Source of the DNA: Clostridia bacterium
GTDB lineage: Bacteria > Bacillota > Clostridia > Christensenellales > Aristaeellaceae
NCBI GenBank assembly: GCA_016297535.1
Contig: JAEDGL010000088.1
Coordinates: 1 to 9,962 of the forward strand
DNA: 9,962 bases
Direction: 5' to 3'
The translations under genes were made by a program, and so were the position numbers. Shown piece after piece: positions 7,658-9,962 of the stretch (position 1 is its first letter; every line of letters begins with the position of its first letter). The notes below the pieces were generated by a model, which was not told the origin of the DNA, ran no database searches, and was given only the letters and a program-made list of their open reading frames with translations.

Positions 7658-8338
7658 ATGAGTGATGTTTTTCTTTCGGCCAGCCAGGTCAAGCGCTGCT
7701 TTTCCACCTCCGGCGGCGATTTCTGGGCGCTCAAGGGCGTAAGCGCGGCCATCCCCCGCGGAAAGCTCACCATCCTGAAGGGACGCTCCGGCAGCGGCAA
7801 AACCACGCTGCTCAACATTCTGGGGGCGCTGGACAAGCCAACCGAGGGCGATGTGCTGTTTGACGGGCAAAGCATCGTCAGCATGAGCGAGCGCAGCCGC
7901 GCACGGCTCAGGCGCACGCAAATCGGGTTTGTCTTTCAGTCCGTGGCGCTGATTCCCATGATGAACGCGCTGGAAAACGTGCAGTTTGCCCTGCGCATGG
8001 CGCACAGCAGGGAAAGCCATGCGCAGCGCGCTATGGAGTGCCTGAAAATGGTTGGCTTGGCCGGACGCATGCAGCATATGCCGCAGGAGCTTTCCGGCGG
8101 CGAGCAGCAGCGCGTGGCCATCGCCCGCGCCATTGCGCACCGCCCGAGAATCCTGTTTGCGGACGAGCCCACAGGCGAACTGGACACCACAACCGGCCTG
8201 CAGGTGGTAAAAATTTTTCAGGAGCTGTGCCGTCGGGAGGGCGTAACCATTGTGATGACCACACACGACACCGGGCTGATGGAAATCGGCGATGCGGTAT
8301 TTGAGCTGGAGGACGGTGAAATCATCAGTGGACGCTAA
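7658..8338 (+). CDS. ABC transporter ATP-binding protein (MacB/LolD type), ATPase 1
   Basis: The 226-residue nucleotide-binding subunit has every catalytic motif: Walker A GRSGSGKT at 42-49, Q-loop Q94 in GFVFQS, signature LSGGEQQ at 145-151, Walker B ILFADE at 165-170 with catalytic E170, D-loop GELD at 173-176, and switch histidine H203 in TTHD. The length is normal for the family. It starts three bases after the permease stop, with GGAGG at 7645-7649 lying inside the end of the permease gene. It should bind the cytoplasmic coupling segments of the permease and hydrolyse ATP. A second, different ATPase follows with a short overlap, so the pair may form a heterodimer, although each could also form a homodimer. 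Both have intact catalytic residues, unlike transporters in which one site is degenerate. Confidence 0.95.
   Translation: MSDVFLSASQVKRCFSTSGGDFWALKGVSAAIPRGKLTILKGRSGSGKTTLLNILGALDKPTEGDVLFDGQSIVSMSERSRARLRRTQIGFVFQSVALIPMMNALENVQFALRMAHSRESHAQRAMECLKMVGLAGRMQHMPQELSGGEQQRVAIARAIAHRPRILFADEPTGELDTTTGLQVVKIFQELCRREGVTIVMTTHDTGLMEIGDAVFELEDGEIISGR
8088..8121 (+). repeat. 34-bp direct repeat, copy 1, in ATPase signature motif
   Basis: This stretch, from AGCTTTCCGG to GCGTGGCCAT, encodes LSGGEQQRVA and is identical base for base to 8773-8806 in the second ATPase gene. The genes differ much more on either side. Protein constraint plus shared codon preference can explain it; gene conversion is possible. 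Confidence 0.7.
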
Positions 8339-9233
8339 TCATCCGGCCATGATCGAATGCGAAAATCTGGTCAAGATCTACAAAACCAGGGATATCGAGG
8401 TGCTGGCGCTGCAGGGGCTTGAGCTGCGCGTGGAAACAGGCGAGCTGATGGCCATCATCGGCAACAGCGGCAGCGGAAAATCCACCTTTCTCAACATGGT
8501 CGGCGGGTTGGACCGGCCCTCTGCCGGACGGCTGATGGTGGACGGCAAGGACCTGTTCAAGCTCAGCGACCGCCAGCTGGTGGATTACAAGCGCCGCACG
8601 GTTGGCTTTGTGTGGCAGAACAACGCCCGCAACCTGCTGCCCTACCTGAGCGCATGGCAGAACGTGCAGGTGCCCATGCTGTTTGAAAAAAACGAGCAAA
8701 AGAAAAAGCAGCGCGCGCTGGAACTGCTGGAGCTGGTGGGGCTGGGGCACAAAAAGCATTCCAGGCTTACCCAGCTTTCCGGCGGCGAGCAGCAGCGCGT
8801 GGCCATTGCCATTGCGCTGGCCAACCATCCCCGCCTGCTGCTGGCCGATGAGCCCACCGGCTCCGTGGACGCCAAAACCGGCGCATATCTGCTGGATGTG
8901 CTGCGCACCATCAACCGCGACCTGGGCCTGACCACCGTGATTGTTACCCACGATCCGCTGCTGGCCAAAAAGGTAAGCCGGGTGGTGGCCATCCGCGATG
9001 GCAAAATTGCCAGCGAGCGCATCATGAAGCAAAGCTACCGAACCCGTCTGGAGGATATTGACGCCTTTACCCAAACGGAGGATGTGCAGGACGAGTACGC
9101 CGTGCTGGACCGGGCGGGACGCTTGCAGATTCCCCGGGAAATGCTGGATCAGATCAGCCACAGCGGCAACCGCCTCAGGGTAACGATTCAGGATGGCAAA
9201 ATCATTCTCGACAGGCCGGATCAAACCGAATAA
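8328..9233 (+). CDS. ABC transporter ATP-binding protein with C-terminal AbrB-like domain, ATPase 2
   Basis: The 301-residue product has a complete nucleotide-binding domain at about 8-231 and a C-terminal extension. Motifs: Walker A GNSGSGKS at 45-52, Q-loop Q97 in GFVWQN, signature LSGGEQQ at 150-156, Walker B LLLADE at 170-175 with catalytic E175, D-loop GSVD at 178-181, and switch H208. After the signature it reads AIAIALA where AIARALA is usual. A charged linker (about 232-255) leads to residues 256-296, which resemble the SpoVT/AbrB swapped-hairpin domain: VLDRAGRLQIPREM, then GNRLRVTIQDGKIILDRP. I chose GTG 8328, which overlaps ATPase 1 by 11 bp, because GGTGA at 8315-8319 lies eight bases ahead. 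ATG 8349 (294 residues) would start right at the usual ABC N-terminus but lacks a Shine-Dalgarno site, and ATG 8292 would give an atypical N-terminus. The domain function is inferred; dimerisation or regulation fits better than DNA binding. Confidence 0.92.
   Translation: MDANHPAMIECENLVKIYKTRDIEVLALQGLELRVETGELMAIIGNSGSGKSTFLNMVGGLDRPSAGRLMVDGKDLFKLSDRQLVDYKRRTVGFVWQNNARNLLPYLSAWQNVQVPMLFEKNEQKKKQRALELLELVGLGHKKHSRLTQLSGGEQQRVAIAIALANHPRLLLADEPTGSVDAKTGAYLLDVLRTINRDLGLTTVIVTHDPLLAKKVSRVVAIRDGKIASERIMKQSYRTRLEDIDAFTQTEDVQDEYAVLDRAGRLQIPREMLDQISHSGNRLRVTIQDGKIILDRPDQTE
8773..8806 (+). repeat. 34-bp direct repeat, copy 2, in second ATPase signature motif
   Basis: This copy is identical to 8088-8121 in the first ATPase gene and likewise encodes LSGGEQQRVA. 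Identity ends sharply on both sides. Confidence 0.7.
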
Positions 9234-9280
9234 AAAAACGCCCCGGGCTCAACGCATCCGTCAGAGCCCGGGACGGTTTT
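9232..9280. terminator. Bidirectional intrinsic terminator between convergent genes
   Basis: CCCGGGCTC at 9242-9250 pairs perfectly with GAGCCCGGG at 9264-9272 around a 13-nt loop. Two more pairs, CG at 9239-9240 with CG at 9274-9275, extend the stem past one mismatch. The + strand has TTTT at 9277-9280 after the stem, and the seven A residues at 9232-9238 give a T-run for - strand transcription. It starts within the stop codon of ATPase 2 and reaches the stop of the convergent gene, so it ends both transcripts. Confidence 0.9.
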
Positions 9281-9913
9281 CTATTTCATGTGATCCAGCA
9301 GATAGCCCAGCAGCGACAGCGCATCCTCGATGTTGCCGCTGGCCAGCGGCAGGCAAAGCAGCGCTCCGTCCGGCTTGATATCGTAATCCCACAGGCCCTG
9401 CAGCGCATCCGCCGGGATACCGAAAAGCCCTTTGTTGCCGGTTTCCGGGTCGGTGGCAATGCCGCCGCGCAGATCTACGCCTTCCACGTTCAGCGTGCCA
9501 TCGTCCACATAGGGCTGCAGATTGAGCAGCGTGGACTCGTTGGCGTAGGTTTTAAAGCTGTCCTTCTGCAAAACGTACAAATCGCCCTGTCCCGCAGCCA
9601 TCCATACCATCAGCTGCATGTCGCCGTACATTTCATCCGTGCCGACCAGATTAAAGCTGACCTCCTCCAGCTCCGGCCACAGCTGCGGCTGCAGCTGCTC
9701 CAAAAGCTGGGTGCACTTGTCCACCGTATCATTGCTGGCAACGCCCTGATAGTACCATTCCAGCTTGAGGTTTTCCGGCGGACGGTAATGCGTGGTGGTA
9801 AACAGCAGGTTCCAGCCAAAAATACCGGCAATGGCCAAAACGGCGTACTGCCACCAGAAATAGTGAAAATGGTTGCGGATACGATTCTTGGTAATGGGGA
9901 ACATGGACGCCAT
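9281..9913 (-). CDS. Membrane-anchored protein with partial solute-binding-protein-like outer domain
   Basis: The 210-residue product begins with a basic N-terminus (KNRIRNH), one transmembrane helix at about 22-40 (WQYAVLAIAGIFGWNLLF), and an outer domain of about 165 residues. That domain shows features of family 1 extracellular solute-binding proteins: a beta strand LKLEWYY, an amphipathic helix VDKCTQLLEQL, the stretch MQLMVWMAAGQGDLYVLQKD, where such proteins carry their conserved lower-lobe segment, and LLNLQPYVDDG. It is about half the length of a full solute-binding protein and lacks a lipobox, so it may be a one-lobe relative with a sensory or accessory role. The start is fixed by AGGAGG (plus-strand 9919-9924) five bases ahead. 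ATG three codons in is possible but less well placed. It is convergent to the ABC operon and separated from it by the terminator, so a functional link is not indicated. I do not recognise the family by name. Confidence 0.82.
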   Translation of the reverse strand: MASMFPITKNRIRNHFHYFWWQYAVLAIAGIFGWNLLFTTTHYRPPENLKLEWYYQGVASNDTVDKCTQLLEQLQPQLWPELEEVSFNLVGTDEMYGDMQLMVWMAAGQGDLYVLQKDSFKTYANESTLLNLQPYVDDGTLNVEGVDLRGGIATDPETGNKGLFGIPADALQGLWDYDIKPDGALLCLPLASGNIEDALSLLGYLLDHMK

Positions 9914-9962
9914 ACCTGCCTCCTGAAGTACCTGTAAACTGAAGCGGCCTGACCGCCTGTTT

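Noticed and set aside
7610..9224. - strand open frames opposite the ATPase genes (7610-8266, 8325-9224)
   Set aside because: They are antisense to two ATPases with full sets of catalytic motifs; the translations carry no domain.
9290..9937. 215-codon + strand open frame opposite the convergent gene
   Set aside because: The - strand frame has an AGGAGG site, a transmembrane helix and sensible composition and ends at the shared terminator; the + strand frame has none of these.
9914..9962. Possible N-terminal extension or upstream gene for the convergent protein
   Set aside because: The 49 bases at the right edge contain no - strand stop codon in any frame, so an extension is formally possible. 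The AGGAGG site five bases before 9913 and the typical anchor N-terminus make the chosen start better; nothing else can be read in so short a stretch.

Overview
The window looks like a chromosomal stretch from a GC-rich Bacillota (Clostridia-type, possibly gut) bacterium. The evidence is strong AGGAGG-like Shine-Dalgarno sites, a canonical TATAAT -10 box, a lipoprotein signal peptide, transport proteins of Gram-positive YknXYZ type, and no sign of an outer-membrane partner. The phylum is a reasonable inference; anything finer is a guess.

Layout. Bases 1-105 hold two strong perfect hairpins that look like a dispersed intergenic repeat. A promoter follows at about 125-152. From 198 to 9233 seven genes lie on the + strand and are overlapping or separated by at most 12 bases, so they are almost certainly one operon. 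In order they are: (1) a secreted protein with a peptidoglycan-binding-like domain; (2-4) three different membrane-fusion (HlyD/MacA-like) proteins, the first a lipoprotein and the other two with ordinary signal peptides; (5) a 936-residue ABC permease built as two FtsX/MacB-like halves; (6) an ABC ATPase of MacB/LolD type; (7) a second ABC ATPase with an extra C-terminal domain resembling the SpoVT/AbrB swapped-hairpin fold. A bidirectional terminator at about 9232-9280 separates this operon from a convergent gene (9281-9913, - strand) encoding a membrane-anchored protein whose outer part resembles a piece of an extracellular solute-binding protein.

How the genes may work together. The operon has all the parts of a MacAB/YknXYZ-type mechanotransmission or export machine, but in an expanded form: one pseudo-dimeric permease, two non-identical complete ATPases and three non-identical adaptors with alpha-hairpins of similar length. 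The leading gene may tie the assembly to the cell wall. A hetero-oligomeric adaptor tube over an asymmetric transporter is the most interesting hypothesis here. The substrate cannot be read from the sequence.

The long antisense open frames are shadows of the + strand genes and are not annotated.
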